A model generated the notes under the pieces. That model saw only the letters and a program-made list of their open reading frames with translations. It made no database searches and was not told where the DNA came from. Of a DNA stretch of 64,000 nucleotides, positions 23,209 to 33,003 are shown piece by piece (the first letter of the stretch is position 1; every line of letters starts with the position of its first letter). This DNA comes from Aegilops tauschii subsp. strangulata (lineage: Eukaryota > Streptophyta > Magnoliopsida > Poales > Poaceae). Made by a program: the position numbers and the translations under genes. The stretch spans positions 150,847,148-150,911,147 of the forward strand of contig NC_053040.3 in NCBI RefSeq assembly GCF_002575655.3. The letters run 5' to 3'.

Positions 23209-25025
23209 TGCCATGACCAACTATGGCATCAAGATCAAGCACATCAGAAGTGACAACGACACAGAATTCAAGAACACCGACCTCGACACTTATCTTGATA
23301 CATTGGGCATCACACATGAGTTCTCTGCTCCATACACACCTCAGCAAAATGGCATCATGGAGCGCAAGAATAGAACCCTTATTGAGATGGCGCGTATGAT
23401 GCTTAATGAGTACAAGACTCCAAGGAAATTCTGGCCCGAAGCCATTGATACTTCTTGTCACATCATCAACCGTGTATATCTTCACAAGTTCCTAAAGAAG
23501 ACATCATATGAGCTCCTGACTGGTAAGAAGCCAAATGTCAGCTATTTCAGAGTCTTTGGTGCTAGGTGCTGGATCAAGGACAACATCACACTTCAAAATT
23601 TGCACCGAAAGCACATGAACATTTTATGCTTGGCTATGGAAAGGATTCACACTCCTATGGAGTCTTCAACCTCTTTCACTACAAAGTGGTTGAAACTGTG
23701 GATGTGCGATTCGATGAGACTAACGCCTCGCAAAGAGAGCACCTACCAAACGTGCTAGATGAAGCTACACCAAGTGAGTCTATCAAGCTTATGGGTACTG
23801 GAGAAATCATACCTTCAGAGGAATAGGCTGAAGAGGAAATCATCATTTCTGCACCTGATCGGCATGAAGACACTGCTCAACCTGAAGCCAATGCTGATGA
23901 TGAAGACATTGATCAGCAAGGGCAAAATCTTCATCCAGTACATCCTCGTGTTGCTAATGAAGTCCAGATTGAGAAGATAATCCATAGCATGAATGCACCT
24001 GGTCCACTTAGTCGTTCAAGAGCAACACAGCTAGCAAATTTTTGTGGGCACTTTGCATTTGTCTCTATATCTGAACCCAAGAAAGTTGATGAAGCCTTCA
24101 TGGAACCTGAATGGATTCAAGCTATGCAAGAAGAGCTTCAATAGTTTGAGCTGAACAATGTATGGGACCTAGTAAAGCGTCCTGATCCTCGCAAGCACAA
24201 TATCATCGGCACCAAATGGATCTATCACAACAAACAAGATGAGCATGATCAAGTTGTCAGAAATAAGGCTCGTTTAGTTGCTCAAGGTTACACACAAGTT
24301 GAAGGGATTGACTTCGATGAAGCCTTTGCTCCTATGGCTAGGCTTGAAGCCATTCGCATACTGCTAGCCTATGCCAACCACAACAACATTCTTCTGTACC
24401 AAATGGATGTAAAAAGTGCCTTCCTCAACGGCAAAATTGAAGAAGTGTATGTTGCACAACCACCTCGCTTTGAAGACCCAAAGCGTCCTGACATGGTATA
24501 CAAGCTCAACAAGGCACTGTATGGCCTCAAACAAGCACCTCGCGCTTGGTATGACACACTCAAAGACTACCTGAAGAGCAAAGGCTCCAAACCTGGTTCT
24601 CTAGATCCCACTCTCTTCACGAAGACATATGATGGTGAACTATTTGTATGCCAAATCTATGTGGATGAAATTATCTTCGGCTCAACTGACAAGAGATACA
24701 GTGGTGAGTTTGGGCATATGATGCAAGAGCAATATCAGATGTCCATGATGGGTGAGCTGAAGTTCTTCCTTGGTCTTCAAATCCGTCAGCAGAGAAATGG
24801 CATCTTCATATCACAAGAGAAATCCTCAAAGATTGCCTGAAGAAGTTTGGAATGCAAGACTGCAAAGGGCACATGACACCAATGCCAACCAAAGGCCAAT
24901 TAGGCCCCGACGACAATGGTAAAGAGTTAGATCAAAAGTTATACCGCTCCATGATTGGTTCTTTAATCTACTTATGTGCATCTAGGCCTGATATAATGCT
25001 TAGCGTTTGCATGTGTGCCCGATTC
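23209..25025 (+). pseudogene. Copia pol fragment, right half: integrase end, RT, start of RNase H
   Basis: Continues the integrase broken at 496: second catalytic Asp (IKHIRSDND), Glu (QQNGIMERKNRTLIEM), then GARCW. A frameshift near 23585 changes frame. From 23566 the linker and RT run with two in-frame TAG stops (23824, 24142). RT motifs are [29 protein letters not shown] and the active site YVDE at 24658-24669, where YVDD is normal. A second frameshift near 24820 leads to the RNase H start (YRSMIGSLIYLCASRPDI). Element B is inserted at 25026. The part of RNase H beyond that point is not found in the window. Confidence 0.92.
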
Positions 25026-25911
25026 TGTCGGCGTTCTGGGAACGGGGGTACCCAGACTTGCCTGCCTGCGGCCCACGACGTGGCTTTGTCCATGGCCCGG
25101 TACGGCCGAGCTTCAGCAACAACAACCCAAGACCCTCACGAGGGGCCAAGCCTCGTGAGGCGGACGACACCAAGACCTCCCTGGGGGGCGGCCTCGCTAG
25201 GCTGGCTCCCGAGGAGCAGAGATATCTATGCAATGTGCACCTCGCGAGGTTCATATGACGTGAGCCATGATGACCAAGGCCAGGCGGGCGCCAGCAGGCG
25301 CAGTGTACCAGTTTCCTCTTTTGTGCTAAGGAGGCAAGCGCATGTGCAGGGTCCCGAGGAATCGACTAAAGGTTCCCATATCGGTGCAACAAGACCAAGA
25401 CCGCCAGGACGGCAGGATGGAGGTCATCGCGGAGCCCACTGCAGCGTCAGCACCAGAGCCTTTTGCAGGCGAAGACTACTTTTGCCAGGATAGCTTGTAC
25501 TAGTTGTCTCCCTTCAAATTTGGCCATTGTGGGATCCCTTCCCGCCTACATTTGGGAAGAGGACCAATGCCACTATAAATAGGACTTAGCCACCACCATA
25601 GAGGGGGACGGATCGATTCCACCCTGACCACCTCACCAGCTCATCGAGCTCAAGAACACCTCACCTCCCGAGGCTGCTCAACAACTGTACTAGTTCATCC
25701 TCAGCCCCTCGAGGCAATCCACCACAAAGCTGGAGTAGGGTATTACACCGCAAGGTGGCCCGAACCAGGATAAACTGCTGTGTCCCTTGTCCCTTGGGTT
25801 TGTCGAGCTAGGGCGTGGAATCATTGAGCATGCAGATTGAGAGGGGAGAGTTCTTCGCACGCACCCCAGAGTTTGAACCTCTCAAGGGTCTACGGAACCC
25901 CGAATCCGACA
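25026..25911 (+). repeat. 5' LTR of element B
   Basis: 886 bp from TGTCGGCGTTCTGGG to CGAATCCGACA. The first 148 bp recur at 32738-32885. It contains the perfect-ended CCTCACGAGG / CCTCGTGAGG inverted repeat near 25134-25161. Confidence 0.9.
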
Positions 25912-25913
25912 TT

Positions 25914-25931
25914 TGGTGTGCCAGGTAGGGG
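25914..25931 (+). other. Primer binding site of element B
   Basis: TGGTGTGCCAGGTAGGGG lies two bases after the LTR, where the tRNA primer anneals. Confidence 0.75.
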
Positions 25932-25981
25932 TGCGTCAAAGCTTCACTTCTCTGTCCGCTTCGCCTCTCCAACCTGCCCCC

Positions 25982-27088
25982 ATGGCGAGCACCGCCTCTC
26001 CCCCGACCGGACCGACAAGCGCCCATGGAAGTGTTGCGGGCCTCCGAGCTTTCACTCCCGCCCTGCGGAAGGTACAGTGGCCGCCCAAGTTCAGGCCGGA
26101 GATGCCGCCTCGTTACGACGGTGCAGCATATCCGGTAGGCTTCCTCCAGGCCTACGAGAAGGTCGTTTGGGCGGCCAGCGGCGATGACAAGGTCATGGCC
26201 AACTGGTTCCCCATGGCCATCACTGGCGTACCGCGCGCCTGCCTTCTCAGCCTGCCAGGGTCTTCTGTGGCCTCCTGGGAGGAGCTGGGCGGCCTCTTCA
26301 TCACGCGCTTCACGGCACCGGTGCCCCACACTGTCGCAGCCCTCCTCAGTGGTTCTCAGGCGCCGCCCTCGGATCGCCACGTCAAGGAGTTCTTTCGCCA
26401 AGTGAGTGACGCCCGCGTACAGCAGGGAGCTCCTCCAGGGTGGGCGTCGCCCAGAGCCGACCTCACCTTCGACTCCAGGGACCACCCTGCAACCACAGCA
26501 GGCGCAGGCGCGTTCCCGATGCTTTGCACCCCCACCATCTGCAATGTGGCAGTAACCAAGACCCTCATCAATGGCAGAGCTGGCCTCAACGTGCTCTCCG
26601 TAGAAGCTTTCGGCCTGCTTCACGTACTGTTCGGCCGGCTACGCACCACCAAGCCTTTCTCCGGAGTCGTCGACGGCTCCACCTGCCCCCTGGGGCAAAT
26701 CCGCCTACCCATCACCTTCGGCACCCGCGACAACTACTGCACCGAGCTCGTCGACTTTGACATCGCCCGCATCGGCCTCCCGTACAACGCCATCCTCGGG
26801 TACCCAGCCCTGGCCAAGTTCATGGCAGCGACTCACCCTGCCTACAACCTCAGGAAGATGCCGGGAAGAAGCGGCGTCCTCACCATGGCTGGAGACACCA
26901 AGGAGGCACTGGCGGCTCTCAAGCTTTCCTTTAGGGCCGCGGCCGCCACACGGCCAGAAGCGGGAGGGCCCCTGAGGTCTTGGGGGCTGCACCGGCCAAA
27001 AAGAAGCAGTTGTTCTCTCAAGATCGGGCTAAGACAAAGTGGATACCGGTTGACGAGGACGGGGCATCAGGAGCCACCTTCACCATAG
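25982..27088 (+). pseudogene. Element B gag and protease region, internally deleted
   Basis: Met at 25982 opens a retrotransposon gag domain (YDGAAYPVGFLQAYEKVVWAA, DKVMANWFPMAITG, SWEELGGLFITRF). It joins straight to the protease region (TICNVAVTKTLINGRAGLNVL, LPYNAILGYPALAKFMAA). The usual zinc-knuckle segment between them is missing, so gag has lost part of its C-terminus. The protease catalytic position, normally Asp-Gly in this family as I recall it, is Asn-Gly (26570-26572). The frame is otherwise open to 27088, which already overlaps the RT linker in another frame. Confidence 0.85.
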
Positions 27089-28545
27089 GTGCCAACCTCG
27101 CCCCGGACCAAGAGGAGGCATTGGTGAGCTTCCTGCGTGCGAACAAGGAAGTGTTCGCCTGGGAGCCCAAGCAGCTAGTTGGGGTCCCGAGGGGGATAAT
27201 CGAGCACCACCTGAGGGTGTGCCCTAACGTACGCCCGGTGAAGCAGAAGGCACGGTGGCATTCCACGGAGAAGCAGTCCTTCATCGTCCAGGAAACTCGC
27301 AAACTACAAGAAGCTTGCGTCATCCGCGAGGTGTGGTACCCGGAGTGGCTGGCGAACCCAGTTGTTGTGCTCGAGAAAGGCGGGAAGGAACACATGTGTG
27401 TCGACTTCACCAACCTCAACAAGGCCTGCCCTCAAGACCCGTTCCTGCTTGCATGCATTGATCAGATCGTCGACTCCACCGCCGAGTGCGACCTGCTGTG
27501 TTTCTTAGATGCCTTCTCGGGCTACCACTAGATCAAGATGGCGGTACAAGACGTTGAGAAGACAGCCTTCTTGACCCCATGTGGGGTGTACTGCTATATC
27601 TGCATGCCGTTCGAGCTACGTAATGTTGGGGCGACCTTCCAGCGGCTGATGCACATCGCCCTAGGCCGGCAGCTCGGGAGGAACGCTGAGGCCTATGTCA
27701 ACGACATCGTGGTGAAATCTCGGGAGGCAAGGACCCTCATCCAGGATCTAGAGGAGACATTCGCTAGCCTGCGCAAGGTGGACCTACGGCTCAACCCGGA
27801 GAAATGTGTGTGGTGTCCCCTCCGGTAAGTTGCTGGGTTTCCTTGTGTTGCACAGAGGAATCGAGGCGAACCCGGAGAAGGTCAAGGCAATAGAAGAGAT
27901 GAGCCCACTCCAGACTCTCAAGGAAATGCAAAAGCTGGTAGGCTGCGTGACTTCACTGGGGCGCTTCATCTCCAAGCGAGGGGAGCGCGCCCTCCCGTTC
28001 TTCAAGCTGATGAAAAATAAGGGCCCATTCGAGTGGACTCTGGAGGCGGACGGGGCGTTTCAAGACCTCAAGAGATACCTCACCATCCCACCAGTGATGG
28101 TGGCGCCGCGTCCCCTCGAGCCCCTGGTGCTTTACCTGGCCGCCACGCCTCACGCCGCTAGCGCAGCGCTGGTGGCCGTCCGGGAGGAGCGCCAGACCAA
28201 GTGTCTGCCACACGGCGCCGTGCGTTCGGTCGAATGATGCAGCACGAAGGCGACGCCCCTGAAGCCACGGTGGCGCATGCGGATGACCAGCCTCCACAAG
28301 ACGGCGCTCTTGAGGCTGCAGTTGCCCCAACGGGCGCCCGAGCTCCTGAGGTCCCCCAGCCTCAGGAGGTGCCCCCGCCTCAGGAGGTCTCGGACCCCAC
28401 CAACACTTCCGCCCTCGTTGAGCACCCGGTGTACTTTGTCAGCACAGTACTGCGTGATGCGCGGGCACGCTACCCCATGCCGTAGAAGCTTCTGCTCGCG
28501 CTCCCCGTTGCCTCGTGCAAGCTGCGCCACTACTTCCAAGGCCAC
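26980..28545 (+). pseudogene. Element B reverse transcriptase and first RNase H, broken
   Basis: Linker and RT: GIIEHHLRVCPNVRPVKQK, EWLANPVVVLEKGGKEHMCVD, LCFLDAFSGYH, then TAG at 27529 where Gln is expected, then the fingers and palm (EKTAFLTPCGVYCY). The active site reads YVND at 27694-27705 in place of YVDD. A frameshift near 27820 leads to LLGFLVLHRGIEANPEKVKAIEEM and the RNase H tether (RFISKRGERALPFFKLMK, LYLAATPHAASAALVAVREE). Another frameshift and TAG at 28483 follow. The enzyme would copy the RNA genome; this copy cannot. Confidence 0.9.
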
Positions 28546-29183
28546 CCCAATAAGGTCGTCTCAGCTTACCCGTTGGAGAGGGTGCTCCCGAGTCCCAATG
28601 TTGCGGGAAGGGTCGCAGAATGGAACATCGAACTGCAGGCATTCCAGCTGGAGTTTAGCACCACCAGGGTCATCAAGGGTGTCGCGCTCACCGACTTCGT
28701 GGCGGAATGGACCGATGCTCCAGGGCCTGAAGCGGGCGAGGACTGGTCCCTCTCGCCAGGGAGCGAGGCACCGGACAGCTGGGTCATGTACTTTGACGGC
28801 GCCTTCGCACGTCAGGGCGCGGGGGCTGGAGCCATGCTCATCTCGCCCACCCAAGACAAAATGTATACTATGTCGTGCAACTCTGCTTCCAATGTGGCAA
28901 GAAGGTCTCCAACAACATCGCAGAGTACGAAGGCTTGATCGCCGGCCTCAAGGCCGCGGCCGCTATGGGCGTGAAGCGCCTCACCATCAAGGGCGACTCC
29001 CAGCTCCTCGTCAACTTCTCCAACAAAGTGTACGAGCCGAAGGATGAGCACATGGAGGCATACCTGGCAGAGGTACGCAAAATGGAGAAACAATTCTTGG
29101 GCCTGGAGCTGCAGCACGTACCTCGCGGCACGAACAAGGAAGCCGATGATATCACCAAGAGGTCGTCCAAGCGCCAACCATAG
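28546..29183 (+). pseudogene. Element B second (archaeal-type) RNase H
   Basis: WVMYFDGAFARQGAGAGAMLI (first Asp), a frameshift near 28880, then NIAEYEGLIAGLKAA (Glu), KGDSQLLVNF (Asp), HVPRGTNKEADDITKRSS (last Asp region). A domain of this kind after the normal RNase H marks the Tat lineage. TAG at 29181 ends the frame where the polyprotein should continue to integrase. Confidence 0.87.
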
Positions 29184-29217
29184 GAGCTCGGCGTCTTCGA
29201 GGAGCGGCTCTTCAAGC

Positions 29218-30593
29218 CTTCGGCAAACCCTCCGGCCGCGGAGTCAACACTGCCTCAGGAGGAGCTTCCCCTGCCACCAGCCTCGGTAGCCCCCGCCTGC
29301 GGCCCGACCTCAGGAGCATGCCTGCTCCTCGCGCTCAAGACTCAGGAGGGGTGTTGGACCGAAGAATTCAAGGCGTACCTGCTACAGGGAACCCTACTGG
29401 AGAAGGAGGAAGGTGCGGAGCGCGTGGCTCGGTAGGCCACAACCTACTGCATTCAAGACAGTGAGCTATACCGAAAACGACCAAACGATGTTTCCTTGCG
29501 ATGCATCTCCAGGGAGCAAGGGTCTAAGCTGTTAACTGACATACACGGCGGATACTGCAGACATCACTCGTCATCGCGCACCTTGGTGGGCAAGGCGTTC
29601 CATAGCGGATTCTACTGGCCCACGGCACTCAACGACACAACCGAGCTGGTGAAGTCATGAGAAGCATGCCAGTTGCATGCCAAGCAAATCCACCAGCCTG
29701 CTAAGGGCCTCCAGACTATCCCGCTCTCGTGGCCGTTTGCGGTCTGGGGGCTGGACATCTTGGGTCCTTTCCCTCGAGCACCCCGGGGCTACCGCTACCT
29801 CTACGTCGCCATCGACAAGTTCACCAAGTGGGCGGAGGTGGAGCTAGTACATACCATCCCGGCCGGCTCGGCATTCAAGTTCATCAAGGGCCTCATGAGA
29901 CGATTCAGAGTCCCTAATCGCATCATCACCGCCAACGGCTCGCAGTTTACTTGCAATCTCTTCAAAACATATTGTGCTAATCTTGGAACGCAGATATGAT
30001 ACACCTCAGTGGCGCACCCCAGGAGCAACGGCCAAGCCGAGCGCGCAAACGCAGAGGTCCCGAGGGGCCTCAAAGCAAGGATTTTCAAGAAGAAGCTCAA
30101 AGCCTGCTGCAGGGGCTGGCTGTAGGAGCTCCAGTCCGTGTTGTGGTCCATCCGCTCCACCCTGACCAAGCCGACCGGCGAAACTCCATTCTTCCTCGTC
30201 TACGAAGCTGAAGCGATTCTCCCACATGAGGTCAGGCATCACTCTGCGCGGGTCTTGGCGTTTGACGAGGCATGCTAGGACGCCACGCGGGGGATGGACC
30301 TCGTGTTGGGGGAGGAACGCCACCGTCAAGCCTCACTCCGAGCGGCAAGGTACCAGCAGGTGCTGCGGCGGTATCACTGCTGCAGCGTTCGCTCCAGGAC
30401 TCTCGAGGTGGGCGATCTCGTCCTACGGCGGGTGCTCTCCAGGGAAGGGCTACATAAGCTTTCACCCATGTGGGAGGGCCCGTTTAGGGTCGCCCGCGTC
30501 TCCAGGCCTGGCGCCGCGCGCCTGGAGACGCAGGACGGGATCCCCATCCAGAACGCCTCGAACATCCAGCACCTCAGGAAGTTCTACCCATGA
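29218..30593 (+). pseudogene. Element B integrase, broken, catalytic Asp lost
   Basis: The zinc-binding N-terminus is recognisable (TDIHGGYCRHHSSSRTLVGKAFHSGFYWPTAL), with TAG at 29433 and TGA at 29659 in place of an expected Cys. The core starts WGLDILGPFPRAP (first Asp intact). The second Asp is Ala (IITANGSQF, 29931-29933). The Glu region (SNGQAERANAE, about 30030) is in another frame. The C-terminal part (30294-30593: RSRTLEVGDLVLRRV, WEGPFRVARVSRPGAARLE, HLRKFYP) is intact and gives the natural end of pol at 30593. Confidence 0.9.
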
Positions 30594-31548
30594 AGCAAGC
30601 CCCAATGCCTGTGAAGGTCTCCGCTTGTGAAACTCTCACGTAACAATGAGTGGGGCTGTACACGCCCCAGAGTCTCCGGAGAGCCGCCCTCGGGCCTCGG
30701 GGGCTCCCTCCCACGTCCTAGTGGCAGCACTTAGCTCCGTGCTGGTGAGAAGACTAGAGTAGGTGCCGGACGCGGCTGTTCATTTGCTTGCTTTCTGTAG
30801 TTGGTTTGTGATGCTTTTAATGAATTTTTGAGTTCACGCGTTTTCAGTTGTCAAGTCAGCTTTCCCCTTCGTCTTTTCTCTTGCACTTTGGTTGGGCCCA
30901 GGAGGAGCGGCAGTAGCCCGTCACTCTTCCTTGCGCGTCTCGCGCGTCTCGCGCGCGGGGGCTAGTGCAGGCGTGTGCGTGCGACGGGCTTGCCCCGCGC
31001 CGCAAACACGCTTTGCCATAGCCCTGCTCCCCCAGAGCTTTGCCTTTTTCTATCCTCGCGAGATGCCCTCGAGTAAGCTCATGATCTACGTACCCTCTTG
31101 AAGTCCATCCCCCCCGGGTACTGCGACGCGGTGCATTAAGCCACGACCAGCTCATGCCTGAGGGCTCACGCAAGGAAGAATAAGACATCCGACAAAGTTT
31201 TCTAACAACTCCGCAGCTTCATGATGCCTACTGAGGTTGATGACTTTCGAGCCGCCAGCAAGGAGGGCCTCACCAGATAATGAAGTGCGCGCTCTCGCAA
31301 GGAGGGAAACTACCGCAAGTGTATCAAGCTAAGTTATCCTACCATACCCCTTTGGAGCACGAACACCGCAGCATAACGTCGGAACGATAAACATAGCATA
31401 ACAGCATAAAAACCTCGGTTCATTACACGCCCCCGTGGGGCCCTCTACCTTTTTTTCAAATGCAGGAAGAAAGGAAAGGTTAAACAAAAGCGGCCTGCAC
31501 AACCACAGCAGCTCACGAGGCATGGCTCCAAGGGCCCCCGTACTCAGC
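30594..31548 (+). other. Element B spacer between pol and the antisense gene, no gene seen
   Basis: About 950 bp of untranslated sequence. It would hold the 3' ends of both the pol transcript and the antisense transcript. Short ORFs such as minus 30856-31188 have no family resemblance. Confidence 0.65.
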
Positions 31549-32390
31549 TCAGCCCGAGCCTTCCTCGCGCTTCACCGGAGCGTGGCGACGGGACGACCCG
31601 CCACCGTCCTCGAAGCGAGCCCGGCATCGTGGCGGCTGGTCATAGCCGCCGCTGCTGGTGCTCTCGCTGGAGGAGGAACCGCCGCCGCTGGATGAGCCGC
31701 GGCCATCGCCAAAGGAAAGCTCGCCCTCAGTGTCGTCACAGCCATTGTCAAAGCCAAGCTCGTCATCACCGCCGCTGTCTTCGGGGCAGCACCCTGCGCG
31801 ACGACCGTCTTCCCCAAACACCCTCACGTAGAGGGTCGCGATGCCGTCAAACTTGAAGTGGAGGGTGGACCTCCTGCTCAGGCCGCGCACGCGGGCGAAC
31901 GTTTGCCAGCAGCGGGCCAGGGCCATGTTGCCCGTGACGGAAACCTCCACCGCGTCCCACGAGGCCTTGCTGCAGCAGCCGTCGGCTTGCAGCCAGAGGC
32001 TGTCAAGACCCATGGCTGGCAGCTCGCCGGCAAAGGAGCACATGAGCTGGAGCCAGGCGCCGTCCAGCCTCTCCAACCACACGACGAACTCCAGGAACAC
32101 CTCCGCCAAGTGGAAGCACGGCCGGGGAGGCCGGGCAACCACGGCGCACCTCCCTTCGGCACAGGGGTGCCTCGCCCCGGGCGGCTCCCGTCGCGAGAAG
32201 AAACACCTCTGCGGCCACCAAGGACGACGCCGGTCCCTGAAGGAGTGCGCCCGCGCCCCCGAGGAGCCGCAGCAGGGGTCGCGGTGTGCTTAGGGGGGCG
32301 GCCCCGTCCTCTCTTGGGTGGCGGTGAGCCGGGTCCCTCCTGGCGAGCCTTCCCGTTCTCTGCTCCAGAGAACCTCCTAATCGGCGCCAT
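31549..32390 (-). pseudogene. Antisense gene of element B: AT-hook plus B3-like domain, acidic Ser-rich tail (frameshifted)
   Basis: Starts at Met 32390 (MAPIRRFSGAENGKARQEG), about 100 bp after a TATA box on this strand. Residues 26-35 read KRGRGRPPKH, a canonical AT-hook (R-G-R-P core, minor-groove binding), followed by RGRGRTP. A frame change at about 32140-32180 (indel or unrecognised intron) leads to a B3-like domain of about 100 residues: EVFLEFVVWLERL, SLWLQADG, WDAVEVSVTG, RCWQTFARVRGLSRRSTLHF, TLYVRVFG. The tail is Asp/Glu/Ser-rich (SSSGGGSSSSESTSSGG) and ends at 31549. B3 domains bind DNA in plant transcription factors. The pairing and function here are inference. Confidence 0.7.
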
Positions 32391-32485
32391 GGGAGTTACA
32401 ACAAGATGGAGAGACAAGGAAGAAGAAGAAGAAGAAGCGGACTGCGGGAAGACAGATATGAGCAAGGGGGCTCCGCCCCTCCCCT

Positions 32486-32496
32486 CATTTATAGCC
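32486..32496 (-). promoter_or_regulatory. TATA box of the element B antisense gene
   Basis: Minus strand GGCTATAAATG, about 100 bp before Met 32390. Spacing fits transcription start near 32460 and a leader of about 70 bases. Confidence 0.6.
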
Positions 32497-32737
32497 AAGA
32501 GGAGGCCAACCGCTGGCCTCCATGATCACACATAACGATGGTTTTTCTCTGCATGCAGCAGAGTCTTGTCAAGTCGAGCGGTTGCCGAGGCAGCGTGGGG
32601 AAGCGGAGGCGCCCACGTCCCATCAATCACCACGCGTCGACTGAGGCCGGAGGCGGTTGGGGCCCGCGGCGCTCCGCCCTTGCCCTTTAGCTTCGCCCCG
32701 AAGCCAAGTTCGAGCGCGCCTTGGGCCCATGGCTTAC

Positions 32738-32885
32738 TGTCGACGTTCTGGGAACGGGGGTACCCAGACTTGCCTGTCTGCGGCCCATGGCGTGGCTCTG
32801 TCCATGGCCCGGTACGGTCCAGCTTCAGCAACAATGACCCAAGACCCTCGCGAGGGGCCAAGCCTCGCGAGGCGGACGACACAAA
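32738..32885 (+). repeat. 3' LTR of element B, truncated
   Basis: Matches the first 148 bp of 25026-25911 (TGTCGACGTTCTGGG onward) and stops after GGCGGACGACAC. Sabrina-type LTR sequence in inverted orientation follows at once. Confidence 0.9.
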
Positions 32886-32886
32886 A

Positions 32887-32971
32887 ACTTAGTAAAGCCC
32901 ACAAATATCCAAAACAGATAATATAATAGCATGAATACTTCATAAATTATAGACACGTTGGAGACGTATCA
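32887..32971 (-). repeat. Inverted head fragment of a Sabrina-type LTR (85 bp)
   Basis: Reverse complement of about 34629-34713, with a few differences, ending exactly at the LTR terminus TGATACGTCTCC (read on minus). No purine tract adjoins it, unlike every proper 3' LTR of this family in the window. Confidence 0.8.
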
Positions 32972-33003
32972 ATCAATCAAGCAGGAAGTAGGGTATTACC
33001 TCC
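32972..33003 (+). other. Short chimeric filler at the LTR junction
   Basis: ATCAATCAAGCAGGAAGTAG and a following GGTATTACCTCC resemble text from the leader of an unrelated Gypsy family. It separates the inverted LTR head from the Sabrina-type internal region. Confidence 0.35.

Larger units (their letters stand above)
25026..32885 (+). mobile_element. Tat-type Gypsy retrotransposon B, 3' LTR truncated
   Basis: Plus-strand element: 5' LTR 25026-25911, primer site, gag-protease-RT-RNase H-second (archaeal-type) RNase H-integrase to 30593, an antisense gene (31549-32390), and a 3' LTR cut after 148 bp. The double RNase H and the antisense gene between pol and the 3' LTR are typical of the Tat lineage (Ogre/Retand relatives). 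It sits in the Copia RNase H region; GATTC at 25021-25025 would be its left target duplication, with the right one lost. Coding regions are decayed. Confidence 0.9.
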
